A DNA stretch of 64,000 nucleotides from Pseudeuparius sepicola (GCA_963920635.1 OY987298.1:146108257-146172256), one strand, 5' to 3'; positions 43,244-55,258 are shown, counted from the stretch's first letter. Notes: generated by a model from the letters alone, not told the origin. Numbers and translations: made by a program.

Positions 43244-44457
43244 CAGGGCATATACACGTATTCTTGGAGTCAAAATAAGGGCACTTCTTCATATATTTTT
43301 TTCTCCTACGGGCCACAGTTTTTTTTATACAGAGCGTAGAAGTTTGGAGAAAAATACACATATTTCTTAGTATTTCTAGAAGTATACGAGATATTTTCTT
43401 CAAACTTGGCGTGTCACATGAGCAGATGAGCCGTCAAACTTAAGGTTTACATGAAGCTTCTGAGGCTCCCAGTTGCGGAGATACAGGGTGTTAGTAAAAT
43501 TAATTAGTTCAGAAAAATATGAATACCCTGTATAATCGCATTTTTTAAAGTTGTTTTGAGTGGTGAATAGAATGGTTAACAAAAAGTATCTCTTAGTATT
43601 TTTCATATTCGCAGCCGTTTCTTAATTATTTTTAAAGAACGGCAACGCTGCAATGAACAATAGTCACTTTAAGAATAAATCTAGCAATCTATGGATGTCA
43701 ATTAAACTTTATTTATCAAAATACAAAAGCAAAAACGATAATATAAGAAGAAGAAGTATTGCTATTAGAAAATTAAATTATTAAATGTTCGAAATGACCG
43801 CCGTCTCTTTCAATACAGGGAACTATGCGTTTCCGCATGTTTATTATTGCCATTGGCAAGTCCATAGCAAAAGTGCATATCAGTCAATTCTTCAAATGAA
43901 AATATAATTTTTCAAAATATTGATACTAAAGTGCAAAGTTGGCAGCCAAATGATTCAAATAATGCCAAGTTTAATTGACTTCCACAGATTGTTAGATTTA
44001 TTCTTAAAATGACTTCTTTATTGCAGCATTGCCGTTCTTTGAAAATAATTAAAAAACGGCTGAGAATATGAAAAAATACTAAGAGATACTTTTTGTTAAC
44101 CATTGAATTTACCATTCAAAACAAATTTAAAAAATGCGATTATACAGGTTATTCATATTTTTATGAACTAATTAATTTTTATAACACCCTGTATCTCCGC
44201 AACTGGGGGCCTCACAAGCTTCATATTAACCTTAAATTTGACAACTCATCCGCTCATGTGACACGCCAAGTTTGAAGAAAATATCTCGTATACTTCTAGA
44301 GATACTAAGAAATATGTGCATTTTTCTCTAAATTTCTACGCTCTGTATAAAAAAACTATGGTCCGTAGGAGAAAAAAATATATTATGAAGAAGTGCCCTT
44401 ATTTTGACTCCAAGAATACGTGGTTTCATTTTTGACCATCAGTTCAGTTACACCCTG
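43244..44457. mobile_element. TA-flanked foldback K, 1214 bp, with transposase C-terminus in loop
   Basis: Right terminus CAGGGTGTAACTGAACTGAT (inverse) and left CAGGGCATATACACG, which lost about 28 bp near the tip; TA at 43242-43243 and 44458-44459. Arms of about 470 bp. The loop at about 43720-43955 encodes a transposase tail on the minus strand. Confidence 0.88.
43773..43882 (-). pseudogene. Tc1/mariner-type transposase C-terminus in loop of K
   Basis: The minus strand reads MDLPMAIINMRKRIVPCIER followed by DGGHFEHLII and a stop at 43773-43775. R.R...CIe.dGgHFEHLi is the conserved last segment of FFLWG-type transposases. Nothing of the catalytic core is left: upstream the sequence becomes arm-like within about 40 codons. 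Like the fragments at 8746, 23550, 25608 and 56112, it lies in the loop of a foldback, here one with different terminal repeats. It is non-functional and useful mainly as a family marker. Confidence 0.82.
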
Positions 44458-44755
44458 TATACTACATACAAATCTATCAAAAAACTATTTATTATGCATT
44501 ACAAAATAGAAAGGACTGAATTTAAGAAATGCCAATGTAAAACAAATTACCTCGTCTTCTTCCCCCCCCGACCCGCTAATGTAGAGAAGCAAAACAAAAC
44601 CGTATTATTTGCATTACCGTGAGTCATCTATTTATTCCTATAAGCACAGACTCTATAATATAACGTTGGTTTGATGCGTCGAATTTTTATAATTTTTTAA
44701 GAACATTTTAAACAAAATAATTAGGTTTATTATACATAATATGTACATACACATA

Positions 44756-45283
44756 CTGTGTCTGCCAGAAAGTTGGACACAAATGGGAATTTTCTTTATT
44801 TGAAGTTTCTCAAAAAATATATTCTTGATAAAACTCAAAATCCACCCGTAAAAATTTTGAAATTTCTATTCGTATACAGGGAAGCTTGAAAAATATGAAA
44901 ATTCCTCAAGAGTAAAGTACCCTTATTTTTAGAACTACAGCAGAATGGCACTAAGAAAAGTTGTTTGGGATCCCAAGACAATGTCAAACATGAATTCACA
45001 GCCACCTACTCAAACGCTATATAATACATAATGTTAGATATATATATTTTGAAGCACATCTTCGAGCATGATCGTAGGACACCCGTGATTTTTATTTACG
45101 TTCAACTAGCATCTTAAAAACACTTAATAACTGAAAGTTCTGCAAAGTTTGTCGTTTTTTTAATAAAATTCATATTTGACATTGTCTTGGGATTCCAACC
45201 AACTTTTATCAAGAATAATTTTTTTTTGGGACACTTCAAATAAAGAAAATTCCCATTTGTGTCCAACTTTCTGGCAGACACTG
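44756..45283. mobile_element. TA-flanked foldback F2, 528 bp
   Basis: Right end GGCAGACACTG then TA at 45284-45285; left end TA (44754-44755) then CTGTGTCTGCC. Shares the AGAAAGTTGGACACAAATGG core with F1. The arms include AATTTTCTTTATTTGAAGT and its inverse. No coding remnant. Confidence 0.85.
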
Positions 45284-45285
45284 TA

Positions 45286-45950
45286 TACCTATATGTTAAT
45301 TTTCGAAAAAATATGGAATACTTTGGACTGAATCATCCCGTCGCCTATGCACATGTGGCAACCGAAGACGCTCTTCCCAGCATAAATCTCAGAGTGTAAT
45401 AACATCCCCCATAACGAAAACTCGGACGGCTATGGAAACAAATGCCCGAAATTACCCAAACGGCCCGGGCCACGCCCACTGCCCCGCGTGCCACTATCAT
45501 TTACCACGCACGGCCGCGCCTGGATCGGTACGGACAGGCGCCGGCCTCCTACGATTATTGTTTTCGGTCGTATCCAATTTTCGTAATAATTAGTAATTTC
45601 GTAGAGAAGTTAAGCCGCCGAAGGCTAGGAATTAGAAATGTGGATGGTCGTTATTGAGTCTCCTTTTTTCTTTTGGAAGATTTTTGTCTAGAAAGTTTTT
45701 CAGACCACATATATTTTTTATCTGCATACAGGGTGATTCAGTCAAGATGTAAAAAAAATAACCGCAGGTGGAAAAAATAGCTTAATACGAACTTGAAGGT
45801 AGAAAAAGTCCTAGTTAACAAAAAAGGCTAGTGCGCAGTTGCCAGTTGCACAACATATCGTAAATTTAGTTATTTTTTACGTTTTTACAGAAATCTCAAA
45901 AAATTTTAGAAATATTGAGAAAATTCTAAAAGATCGATAATTATTTGTGG
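45286..45950. other. Spacer with GC-rich patch and one-ended transposon terminus
   Basis: 45430-45570 is GC-rich without recognisable protein. TACAGGGTGATTCAGTCAAG at about 45727 is a lone foldback-type end, related to a degraded one at 54727. Confidence 0.35.
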
Positions 45951-45952
45951 TT

Positions 45953-46815
45953 TTTACAAGCTTTTGATTTAACATGCCCTGTTAGAATGTATGTGTGGGT
46001 AGAATCTTGCAAGCTGAATTAGAACCACTTCCTGACATCCGATTGAGCTGAAATTTTGCATACACCTTCAGTTCCGGTGACAATACAATCAATATGCAAT
46101 ACTCGATATTGTAATACTTTCAAAATAGCCGCCGCTCCAAGATGGCGGATGATGTATTTTTTGTCAACCCCCTTAACATGGGTATCAAATGAAAGGGCCT
46201 GAAGAGTAAAAAGCGATAAAGTTAGTGACATCGCACTAAATTCAATATGGCCGCCGCTCCAAGATGGCGGATGATGTATTGTTTGTCAACATCCTTAATA
46301 TGGGTATCAAATGAAAGGGCTTGAAGAGTAGAAAACGAAAAAGTTAGTGACATCACACTAAATTCAATATGGCCGCCGCTCCAAGATGGCGGATTACCTA
46401 TTTGATACCCAACATGGGTATCAAATGAAAGGGGTTGGCGAGTAGAAAACAATAAGGTGAATGACTTCATACGAAATCCAATATGGCGGCCGCCCCAAGA
46501 TGGCAGACTAAATTTCTTCCCTCCTGACATGGGAACCAAATACCCAGGTACTAAAAAGCACAAAATAAAATTGAAAATAAAAAAAAACCTTTTAAAAACA
46601 AGCTTTTATTTAAGCCATGTACTAAAACGAATAAAATAAGTTTAGGTTTTCGTTAAGATAATTCAATTCTAAATTGCGACAAGTTTTGCAAATTGAAAAG
46701 CTTGTCCCGCGAATTGTAAAGAAAAAATGCATACTTTGCAAATAAGTACTTGCTTATCAACCAATCACTGTCCAATAAAATTAATTAGTACCTTCTTTCA
46801 TCAACATTTCGCGCT
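45953..46815 (-). mobile_element. Element Q3: 122-bp array and one palindrome arm
   Basis: Inverse orientation to Q4 and collinear with it. GATGGCGG words recur at 46141, 46263 and 46385 (122 bp apart), then 46499. The palindrome that should close the element is present only as one arm (46590-46815), so the other arm is deleted. Confidence 0.82.
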
Positions 46816-47047
46816 TTTTAAATTTTCATTGAAATATTCGATATTCGTCTCTTACATGTTCATTTCCTTATGCAACCGTTTCTTCTTGTACCTACTGCTA
46901 TTATTAGCATTGGTTCTCTCTTTCTGTCATGGTAATTTTACCTAAGTACCTTCTATTTCTACATCCAGTATCAGATTTTTGTGCAGGGGTTGCTACTCTG
47001 GCCGATGCAATCAGCCATTTCAAAAACCTTTGAAGTCCTTTGCTATA

Positions 47048-47749
47048 CAGGGTGATTCAAAACTATGCGGCACCCTTTCAGGGGCGTACTTTAATCTTTG
47101 AAATAAGACGAAAAGTTCATATCAACATGGGCCCAAGAACGCTTCGTTACGAAGATACAGAGTGATTCAGCTTTCAAAAAAATATTGATTTTTGTTTACA
47201 TCTTCCAAATCAATAAGAATATTTAAACCAAACTTGGTACACAATAATACCCCCATAGGGTGACACAACACATGTTAATCTCAGGTCTCCAAAGTAACCA
47301 GTAGCGGAGGTGGGAGGTATGGGTAATCAGTACCATTCATTAAACAAAAAAAATAGTACGGCCCTGTACAATACAAAAATTTATTATCTTGTTGAATAAA
47401 CAATACAATATGGAACAAAAAATGTCTCTTTCATTTTTCATCTCTCCCTTTCGCGGAAAATTGGAGTTTTTCCTATTTCTCATCTTTTTTGGACTCTTTA
47501 CTTTACTTTAAGGTACCTAACTATTATTTTAAGTAAACGAAATGATTTTCAAATGGAATTGAAGTAGGAGTAAGTAATTTTTGATACTAGAAAAGCGCTA
47601 AGGCACAAAATAATAATAATAATTTTTTTTTAAAGCTCAATCACCCTGTATCTTCGTAACGAAGCGTTTTTGGACCCATGTTGATATGAACTTTTCGTCT
47701 TATTTTAACGAGTAAGTGAAAGGGTGCCTCATAGTTTTGAATCACCCTG
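47048..47749. mobile_element. TA-flanked foldback L, 702 bp
   Basis: Termini CAGGGTGATTCAAAACTATG and inverse; TA at 47046-47047 and 47750-47751. Arms of about 150 bp, loop about 400 bp without transposase signature. The words 'cttcgttacgaagata' make a second palindrome in each arm. Confidence 0.9.
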
Positions 47750-48154
47750 TATAAACATGGCAAATCCTTGACAACGACAACCAACTAACTGAAACGGATT
47801 CCGAATATACACTGTTGAAAAAAATATATGGAATTTTTCTAATGAGTACCTAGGTTATGGGGGGAGTAACAAAAATTGTCAGTTCTCAAGAAGTATAAAA
47901 TGGAATGATGTGGCACTTTCGGAGATGAGACCACAACCGAGTCGTGTCTTCCAGATCTCCACGGGCGTAGCCAGGATTTAGTTTTGGGGGGGGTTTAGTT
48001 TGTGAAGTAAATAAAACAACAAAAATATACTTACATGAAATTTAATATCTATATATTGATCCGAAAAACTACGACATATTTATAAAGTTCTTAACTTTAA
48101 ATGAAATGGATAAATTAATTTCGTTCCTCTGCGCTAAATCTAAAACCATTAAAG

Positions 48155-48370
48155 AAGAAATCTTCGGCTTTTTCTTTTAAATATATCCACTACTTCATCT
48201 GCATGAATTTCTGTTCCATAGTGAATGTTCATTAACCATTAAGTCTGTTTTCACTTGTAGTGTTTCGTAAATAGTTTTTCAGTCTCCTACCTTTCTGGGG
48301 TAGCAGTGGATACAGGAATGGTAGCCAAGATTTATAGTAATGTGTAAATATTAGGATAAAGGTTTTTATC
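48155..48370 (-). pseudogene. hAT transposase C-terminal dimerisation domain (broken)
   Basis: The minus strand reads YPNIYTLL, a stop, then ILATIPVSTATPER, and after a short deletion RRLKNYLRNTTSENRLNG, and in the next frame MNIHYGTEIHADEVVDIFKR followed by KSRRF. The order P.vs.At.ER...l..lKtylRst....RLngL.llniHy...id.devid.f..kksRR is the hallmark hAT family dimerisation motif. The SFS part after ER is missing and one base is lost near 48228, so it cannot be translated. BED finger and catalytic domains are absent. It shows that 47960-49061 is an internally deleted hAT element rather than a MITE of unknown type. Confidence 0.88.
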
Positions 48371-48712
48371 GCACATATCTAGGCATTCCAAACTAGATTT
48401 CGGGGTAGGCAGTCTTCTTATTAGCATGCAAGGTAGCTTATGCTTTGATAGCTAAATCCAAATTTGTTTCTTTATTAGAAACCCGTTGACCTTGACTACA
48501 CCACTTTTTCCAGTAGTCCATACCTTTAGGTTTATCACCCTTCCTTTTTTTCCCCTTCATTTTTCGACAGTAATAATGATTCACGTATCTATCCTTAACA
48601 AGGCCATCGAATAACAGTGCACTAAAATTACTCACTTACACGGTACACTTAATTCTCTTCACTATTCGTTCACCACTTTTCACTTTTATTCGCTTCGAGT
48701 TCGCATGGAACA

Positions 48713-48805
48713 ATACTGCCGTAAGCGCGGTCACGCGCCGCGCCGCCGCTTATATAGCAGCCCAGTAGCCGTCCAGAAACTTCCACGAACTTCCACAAAG
48801 TTCCG
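48713..48805 (-). promoter_or_regulatory. Heat-shock-type promoter inside the hAT element
   Basis: At 48775-48804 six consecutive 5-bp heat-shock-factor units stand in correct phase with cores GAA, TTC, CGA, TTC, CAA, TTC (four perfect, two with two of three bases). Twenty bp downstream on the minus strand is TATATAAG (48756-48749), then a GGCAGTAT initiator-like word (48720-48713) and an A/G-rich leader (GAACTCGAAGCG...AAAAGTGAAAAGTGGTG, 48700-48640) ending at a GTAAGT-like donor. HSE, TATA and leader order is that of insect hsp70-type promoters. Activity is inferred. Confidence 0.6.
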
Positions 48806-49074
48806 CTCATTTCGACCTAGGGGCGTGGCGAATAATCGAGAAACAACGCAAAGTGTCCCTACAATACAAAATAGTTCGGCTGCAACTGCGTCTGCCTCTC
48901 GTCAAAAGATGGCGCTAGGCGCTACTATTACTACATAATATATTCAAACGTAATAATAATTTAACTCTTCACTCCTCGTATTTTTTCGGTATAATATTAG
49001 GTAATATTTTGCTTATTTCGGGGGGGGAACCCCCGAAACCCCCCCCTTGGCTACGCCCGTGCAGATCTCCCAAA

Positions 49075-49345
49075 AAAACAAATTTCTCGAACTGAACGGG
49101 GCGCGAACGTCGGAAAAGGAAAAGCCTCCCCTCGCCAGCCGGTTTCGGTGACTTTGGCGATGCTTCGCCAAGTGATTTATGCGTTTCCTGACGTTTTCTT
49201 AATTAGAGACAGGTCCCGGGCCGCGCGCCAACGCCGACTGCGATCGATATTCGCCGACACCTCGGGCGCCCCGAATTGAAGCCGGCGGCGGAGTGGGGCG
49301 GTCCGGGAACTGGAAAGTCGGAAAACGGGGCGGAATAGACCAGGG
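49075..49345. other. GC-rich island
   Basis: CpG-rich segment beside the hAT element. GGCGATGCTTCGCC forms a small hairpin near 49157. No protein motif recognised. Confidence 0.3.
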
Positions 49346-49349
49346 AAAT

Positions 49350-49840
49350 TACGGTAAAAAATAACGAAACCTAGACAAAATTCATAACCGCATTTTTATA
49401 ATGCCATCACAAAATATTGGTAATAAATGAACGCCAGAATTGCGCATGTGGGCGTTTTTTAGAAAAATACATTTTCTTGTTGTAATAAAGACGTAAGTAA
49501 GGTATATAAAGTTGAGATTGATAAATTAAACAGATTACGTTTGCGCAAGTATCCGAATGATGTAAAAATGACATTTTGCGCAATATTTTGTTGGGCAAAA
49601 ATATTAACTGCGTTTTTATTATTTATACCTAATTACCTTAAAAATCAAGTACCTATTAACAGTTTGTCCTGAAATTAAACATATTGTTTCGCCGGAAATC
49701 GCATTTTAAAGAAATTTGAAGCTGTCTTTGAGAGCAAAATTATTAACTGGCTGATTTTTGTTAAACTTTGTAAGTGGCTACTAAGTATTGTTGAATTTTT
49801 TGAAATTAAACAAAAATTGGTAACGGAAGTATTTTGAAAT
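49350..49840. other. AT-rich spacer
   Basis: No gene supported. The word 'gcaaaaatattaactgcgttttt' near 49594 is the inverse of the end of the tandem unit downstream. Confidence 0.35.
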
Positions 49841-50235
49841 GACAAATGACAGTTGACCTACATGCGCCGTAAATAAATGTTTAATTTCGCTATATGTGAT
49901 TTAATATAGTTACCTATATTATAAAAAGTTAAACAAAAAAAAAACAGTTAATATTTTTGCTTTCCTAAAGAAATGACAAGTGACAGTTGACCTATATGCG
50001 CCATAAATAAATGTTTAATTTCGCTATATATGATTCAATATAGTTATATTGTAAAAAGTTAAACAAAAAAAACAGTTAACATTTTTGCCTAGTCTATACC
50101 AATGAGAAGTGACAGCTGACGTACATGCGGCTCAGATAAATGTTTAATTTTGTATAAGTTACATTCTATTTGTAAAAGGGAATGATCATCTGCAATAAAA
50201 ACGTAGTTAATATTTTTGCTTTTGCCGAAATAGAA
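49841..50235 (+). repeat. Three tandem copies of a unit of about 130 bp
   Basis: Starts (GACAGYTGACSTA) at 49848, 49982 and 50111. Each unit runs through AAATGTTTAATTT and ends CAGTTAATATTTTTGC. Scraps of the same end recur near 51779 and 51917. Confidence 0.85.
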
Positions 50236-50324
50236 AATTACCCGATTTTTATCCCTCTTTGTCGATCTAAGTTACTTCCATATTCTTAAAGTGTTTAATT
50301 TCTTAATATATGTTAGCAAGGGAA

Positions 50325-50690
50325 GTTTTTTTTCTTGAAATCGGCAGGCAGTAAAGTGTCCCAAAATCGTCATTAAAAGCACAGACATCGTACAATAATG
50401 GGCTACATTATTGTACGATTTTTTCAATAAGTAGGCCTTGGCGAGATGTAAATCAAACGTCGGACGCGGAGAAATCGCCCGTCAAAAGTGACCAAATATT
50501 CAAAATCCGGCCGATAAAGGCCCATTTAACTTTTCATACACATTGCGAAATTGTTTCCTATAGAAGCGCAATCCCTCAGTATACATATTTTAGTAAGTTT
50601 GAATATCAATAGATTTGTTGTTTAGGCTGCACAAGAAGCAGCAGTTTGGTTTTTCTGTACGAAGATGCCGTGTCTAAAGTCTATCCAAGA
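50325..50690 (-). mobile_element. Element C, copy on minus strand
   Basis: Inverse of 16270-16590, including the TTTTTCTTGAAATCGG end and the perfect ATCGTACAATAATG hairpin (50387-50421). Confidence 0.75.
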
Positions 50691-51620
50691 TACAGTGGCA
50701 GTGGATCAAAACATTGGCCACCACGTGACCTATTCTCTTATTGGTCTGGCCGTCATAAAATGTCAAGTGTTTACGCGGCGAGCAGAATGCAGGGCCGGCT
50801 CTTCCCTCAGTCGAGTTTCTTGCATATTTTAGATGGGATCGCGAGCAGTATATTCTGTAAATTTATTTTGCTACTTAATTTAAGGAAATTTATAAAGATC
50901 CACGAAAGGCAGAAACACACATTTTAGAACTTCTAAAAGAATTAGTTGAGAATTACATGCCACTTGGAATCTCATATTAGTCCGACCCTGGTAATCGATC
51001 GCAAGGCGGTCAACTTTTTCTAATGAAATTTTTCGATATCTTGTCGAGAAAGGGCACTTAACCTACACAGAAAATAAATAAATCGTTCCTATCAGGGCCT
51101 ACTTTATTTTTCAAAATTAAAAATATGGTGAAAATTATTTTCTAGGCAAGCAGGCTGGACCCCAAATGGCCAATTCGAACTTGAAAATGTTTGGTCTTTT
51201 ACACCTCTCGTTTCACTTATCCTGGGACACACTGTATATGTTTTGGAAAATAAACTAATGTAAGATTGTGGTCGATTCCAAGGATTATTATTACTAAATA
51301 ACGAATGTTACGACCAGGATAATTAGAAGAATTAATAAAAAATAAATAAATAAAAATATTTCTACTTTGATTAGGTTACTAGGTACTTCAAACTTAAAAT
51401 TAAATTTTAACATTCAGTAAGTATCTAATTACAGTTATAACGCACAAGGTCCCTGTTATCTTTTTATTTTTCGGATTTAAAAATCCGCGCTCAGTTTTAT
51501 TTCTGTAGGTATTATTTATAAATAATGATATGCTGTTCTGGAGTATATAGATTTTATTTTACCCCCCCCCCCCGCCGGGCTCAGGGGCCCTTGGCTTAGC
51601 CTTTGATAGAGGGCCCACTC
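50691..51620. other. Spacer; poly-C run at about 51562-51574
   Basis: No gene supported. (AAAT)n-like run near 51340. Confidence 0.4.
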
Positions 51621-51625
51621 AAAAT

Positions 51626-51745
51626 ATGTACCTCGGCACTGAAGTTCTTTTTATGACTCATGTGGTTTATTTGCCTCGACCAGAGGCCTCGGCAACTAAA
51701 TTCCACATGAGTCATAAAAAGTTGAACTTCAGTGCCTTGGTAAAT
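51626..51745. repeat. GTAC palindrome of family C, copy 3
   Basis: GTACCTCGGCACTGAAGTTC to GAACTTCAGTGCCTTGGTA, same centre as the other copies. Confidence 0.88.
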
Positions 51746-52639
51746 AACTATTACCTAAAGAGGTCTAAAAAAATCCAGTTAACATTTTTGCTCGAAATTT
51801 CTAACGAAAAATAGGTGTTTTTTGAGGTAACTCAAGGTTCCGTTTTTTTCAAAATGTTTAATTTTTGGTTTCTACCAACGTATTTACTTATAACTTTGAT
51901 ATGGTAAAACAAAATTGCAGTTAATATTTTTTTCTATGTCAAATTCTATTTTCCCTGGCCTAAAAATGTGCGGCACAGAACTATAAAAATAACAATGCCA
52001 CGGAAGACATAATACATAGAAGGGTTGCTGCGAATACGGCCGAGGCACTCTAACCGCTCCTTGCCTCTCGCCCCCGCTGAAAACCACGCAAGACGCGGTT
52101 CATCTATACAGTCCAGTCGGCGGGAGATAATGGCGAAGGCGATGGCAACGGAGCGCTTCCTTCTGTGGTTCCAATAGGGAAGTGGCATGATTTTGCAATA
52201 TAGTCTTAATTTGGGCTGCTAGTAGCAATGAGCCCTGGAATATACATCATTTCTAAATATTATGTTTTATTTTAGCCGAAAATAATTTTGAATCAATTCC
52301 GAATTTTCTCGAATATATGACGTCCAAAAGTGCATTCCAAATTATGGTATTGTGTGAATCTGGTTTTCAGATACTTTTCATTTTTATGATTATTTCCCTA
52401 GATCCAGCAGCCTTCCTATTTAAATTTAAATCAACATTGCCAGATCTAGCTATTCATGACAATAATTAGATTCCACTCTACTTTAAATCGTATAAAATAT
52501 AAAAGCATAAAAACCATGAAATTATTAATGAAGAAACCATCGAAACATTTCAATATTCAAATTTGGCATCCCGTCTATCAATCCCAGGGACCCTCTTATT
52601 TTAAAGGGTCCCTGGTCAATCCCTATGTCAGCCTGTATT
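51746..52639. other. Spacer with no recognised gene
   Basis: A moderately GC-rich part at 52020-52190 has a minus-strand frame without domain signature. Confidence 0.35.
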
Positions 52640-52745
52640 TAATGGCCGGGTTTTGAATATCTCGTACAATAATGTGTTTAGTGTCGATTTCTGAGCTTTT
52701 AAGGACGATTTTGAGACTGATTAGTGCCGATTAAAAAAACTTACA
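52640..52745 (+). repeat. Element C scrap
   Basis: 'ggccgggttttgaatat', 'cgtacaataatg' and 'gtgccgattaaaaaa' occur in C order with deletions. Confidence 0.5.
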
Positions 52746-53313
52746 GCCGCATTTTTTTCTCAAAATTGGATTCAATAATTCAAAAAAGTTCCGGCGTTTA
52801 AGCCATTTGTTTTCCCAAGCTGGAGTGCATTTTTTTCGATTGATTATAATCCTTTACCTGACATGCCACTAAAACATACCCCTCTTTCTTTAAAGTGTAG
52901 TCCCAAGCCTTCCCTTTTCTTGAAATTTTATTTGATTAATGACACTGAGTTCTTTTGTTACAGGTATGTATCCCAGGATGTGGTTCTTGGCCCTTTGGTA
53001 TCTTCACTGGTAAATTCAAGAGAAGTATATTCTAGAGAGTATCTTCAAGGGGGGTAGGATAATACAACGTTCACTCGATTTTTAATGAATGTTAAGATAC
53101 ATTTGAGGAAAATATCTTCATGTCACAAAATTATAGATATTGAAAAGCTTCAAAGCCTTTCTTGGCATAACTCAAACACATTGTCTGGATAAAACCCGAC
53201 ATCTAAAAAGTAACATGAAAATACCGTGTGGCAAACTTCACAGCTTCTAGCTTTTTATTGTCGTCCTTATCACAAAATGGAGTTATAATACACTACTGAT
53301 GTATATACCCATT
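52746..53313. other. Spacer with no recognised feature
   Basis: AT-rich, no gene supported. Confidence 0.4.
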
Positions 53314-53315
53314 TA

Positions 53316-54272
53316 GACCGTCAGCCAGTGACAGATTTTCCTTACTGATTTTTTTCATTTATGCCTTGGAGAGGGTTGAAAGGTAAATCGATGCTGAGTC
53401 GGAAAAAAATTGTAATTTTAAGTTTGGCCCCCGGAGAAAACATGGAAAATTCGATTTTTCAAAACAGAAAAAAAGGTACTAATTCTCACTTATGCCATGT
53501 TCACCGTATGATTTCTTATACTATTCCGACCTCGAAAACCCAAAGGCATAAGTGTAGCGTGTGGAAAAAAGGGTTGAATTAAGGGTTTTGCAGATCACAC
53601 AAAAAATGACTTGGTTTACTGACTCCGTCAGTTATATATATACCGTTTGAAATGGTGAAAACTTATATCCTCACTTGCCCAAAAATTGATTGGCAGAAGT
53701 GACGCGTGGGGAAAAATGCACTTTTGGGTCGGAAAATAAATGGGAAATTTTTTTTTACGTCAACTGATTTTGTCAGGGATAAAATGAATTGCAATAAAAC
53801 TTTCTATAGTTTCAGAGGCATAAGTGCAGAAATCAGTTGACGAAAAAAAATTTTCTGACTTATTTTCCGACCCAAAAGTGCATTTTTCCCCACGCGTCAC
53901 TTCTGCCAATCAATTTTTGGGCTAGTGAGGATATAAGTTTTCACCATTTCGAACGGCATAACTGACGGAGTCAGTAAACCAAGTCATTTTTTGTGTGATC
54001 TGCCAAACCCTTAATTCAACCCTTTTTCCACACGCTACACTTATGAATTTGGGTTTTCGAGGTCGGAATAGTATAAGAAATCATACGGTGAACATGGCAT
54101 AAGTGAGAATTAGTACCTTTTTCTCTGTTTTGAAAAATCGAATTTTCCATGTTTTCCCCGGGGGCCAAACTTAAAATTACTATTTTCCGACTCAGCATCG
54201 ATTTACCTTTCAACCCTCTCCAAGGCATAAATGAGAAAATCGGTAAGGAAAATCTGCCACTGTCTGACGGTC
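53316..54272. mobile_element. TA-flanked foldback M, 957 bp
   Basis: Termini GACCGTCAGCCAGTGACAGA / TCTGCCACTGTCTGACGGTC, with TA at 53314-53315 and 54273-54274. Arms of about 430 bp match in inverted orientation around a 90-bp centre. The word GCATAAGTG or its inverse recurs along the arms. No coding remnant. The termini lack the CAGGGTG start of most foldbacks here. Confidence 0.9.
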
Positions 54273-54337
54273 TAATTCGACTCTACTCGATTACCTTCCG
54301 TCTCTAAATAAAATTATAGTTGTAAATTTAATACTTA

Positions 54338-54503
54338 TAAACTCTGTTCAACGAATGTTCATACCGAGGTTCATACCTACGTCACAACTCCCGTCCTTGT
54401 CTTACTCATGAATATACGATGGATATCGGTCGTATATTCACGATTCAGACAAGGACGGGAGTTGTGACGTATATAGGTATGAACATTCGTTAGACAGAGT
54501 TTA
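54338..54503. mobile_element. Small palindromic MITE, 166 bp
   Basis: TAAACTCTGTTCAACGAATG to its inverse, with ACAACTCCCGTCCTTGTC and its inverse inside and a GAATATACGA...TCGTATATTC centre. Confidence 0.8.
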
Positions 54504-55258
54504 TTTTATATCTTGAAAAATGTTCAATATTCATGATGGGACTGCGAATCGTAGCACATTTTATTAATATTACGCCAACCAACGATAATAGCTAATCATT
54601 TCTCAAGCCTCAAGCTCTTCGGGCTTTAACCTGTCCACGAAATGGCGCTATATATGGCTGATAAATGTCATCAGTTTAAGAATTATAATAATTACTAACG
54701 CAGGATTGGATTACTTATTCAAATTATACAGGGAGATTCAGTCATGATGTACAAATTTTAACCACGGTGGGGGAGGTCTACTAAAAAAGAATTTGTTTCC
54801 CCGAAATTTAAAATGTGGGGCAAATGAACCTTAATGCTTAAATGTCAACCGTCATTAATGATAATACTATAGATAATACTCTATACCATAATGTATTGTT
54901 TTGTTAGGTACTCCAAACATTACGTATGTACAGGGTGTCCCATTTTGGGTGTTTTTCTCAAAAATCTCGGTTATTAAAAGCTAGAGGGTTGCGGTTTTCA
55001 CGTCACTGTACTACTTTTTTGAGAGGAATTTGGTGGACCAATCAGATTTTAGATGAGTTTTATAGTTTCCGCGCATTGGCGCAGGACTGAAATTTTCGAT
55101 TTTTTGGAAATCTCTCTCCTGGCTACAACTTATATGCAGCGTGTCCATTTACTATTCCCTTCTTAGATTGTGGCTATACTTTTCAGGATAAAAAAAATCC
55201 GTTCGGGGGATCCAAATAAGGGAAGATGGAGCACATTTTAAAATTAGTTTGGTATATA

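Larger units (their letters stand above)
47960..49061 (-). mobile_element. hAT transposon, 1102 bp, 8-bp duplication CAGATCTC
   Basis: CACGGGCGTAGCCA termini, extended by G-rich runs, are flanked by CAGATCTC at 47952-47959 and 49062-49069. The minus strand carries a decayed hAT C-terminal dimerisation domain (48155-48370) and, upstream, a TATA box with a heat-shock element. Most of the transposase is deleted. Confidence 0.92.

Noticed and set aside
52010..52188. Minus-strand 80-residue frame as a gene
   Set aside because: No family motif or start context; sits in mixed spacer.
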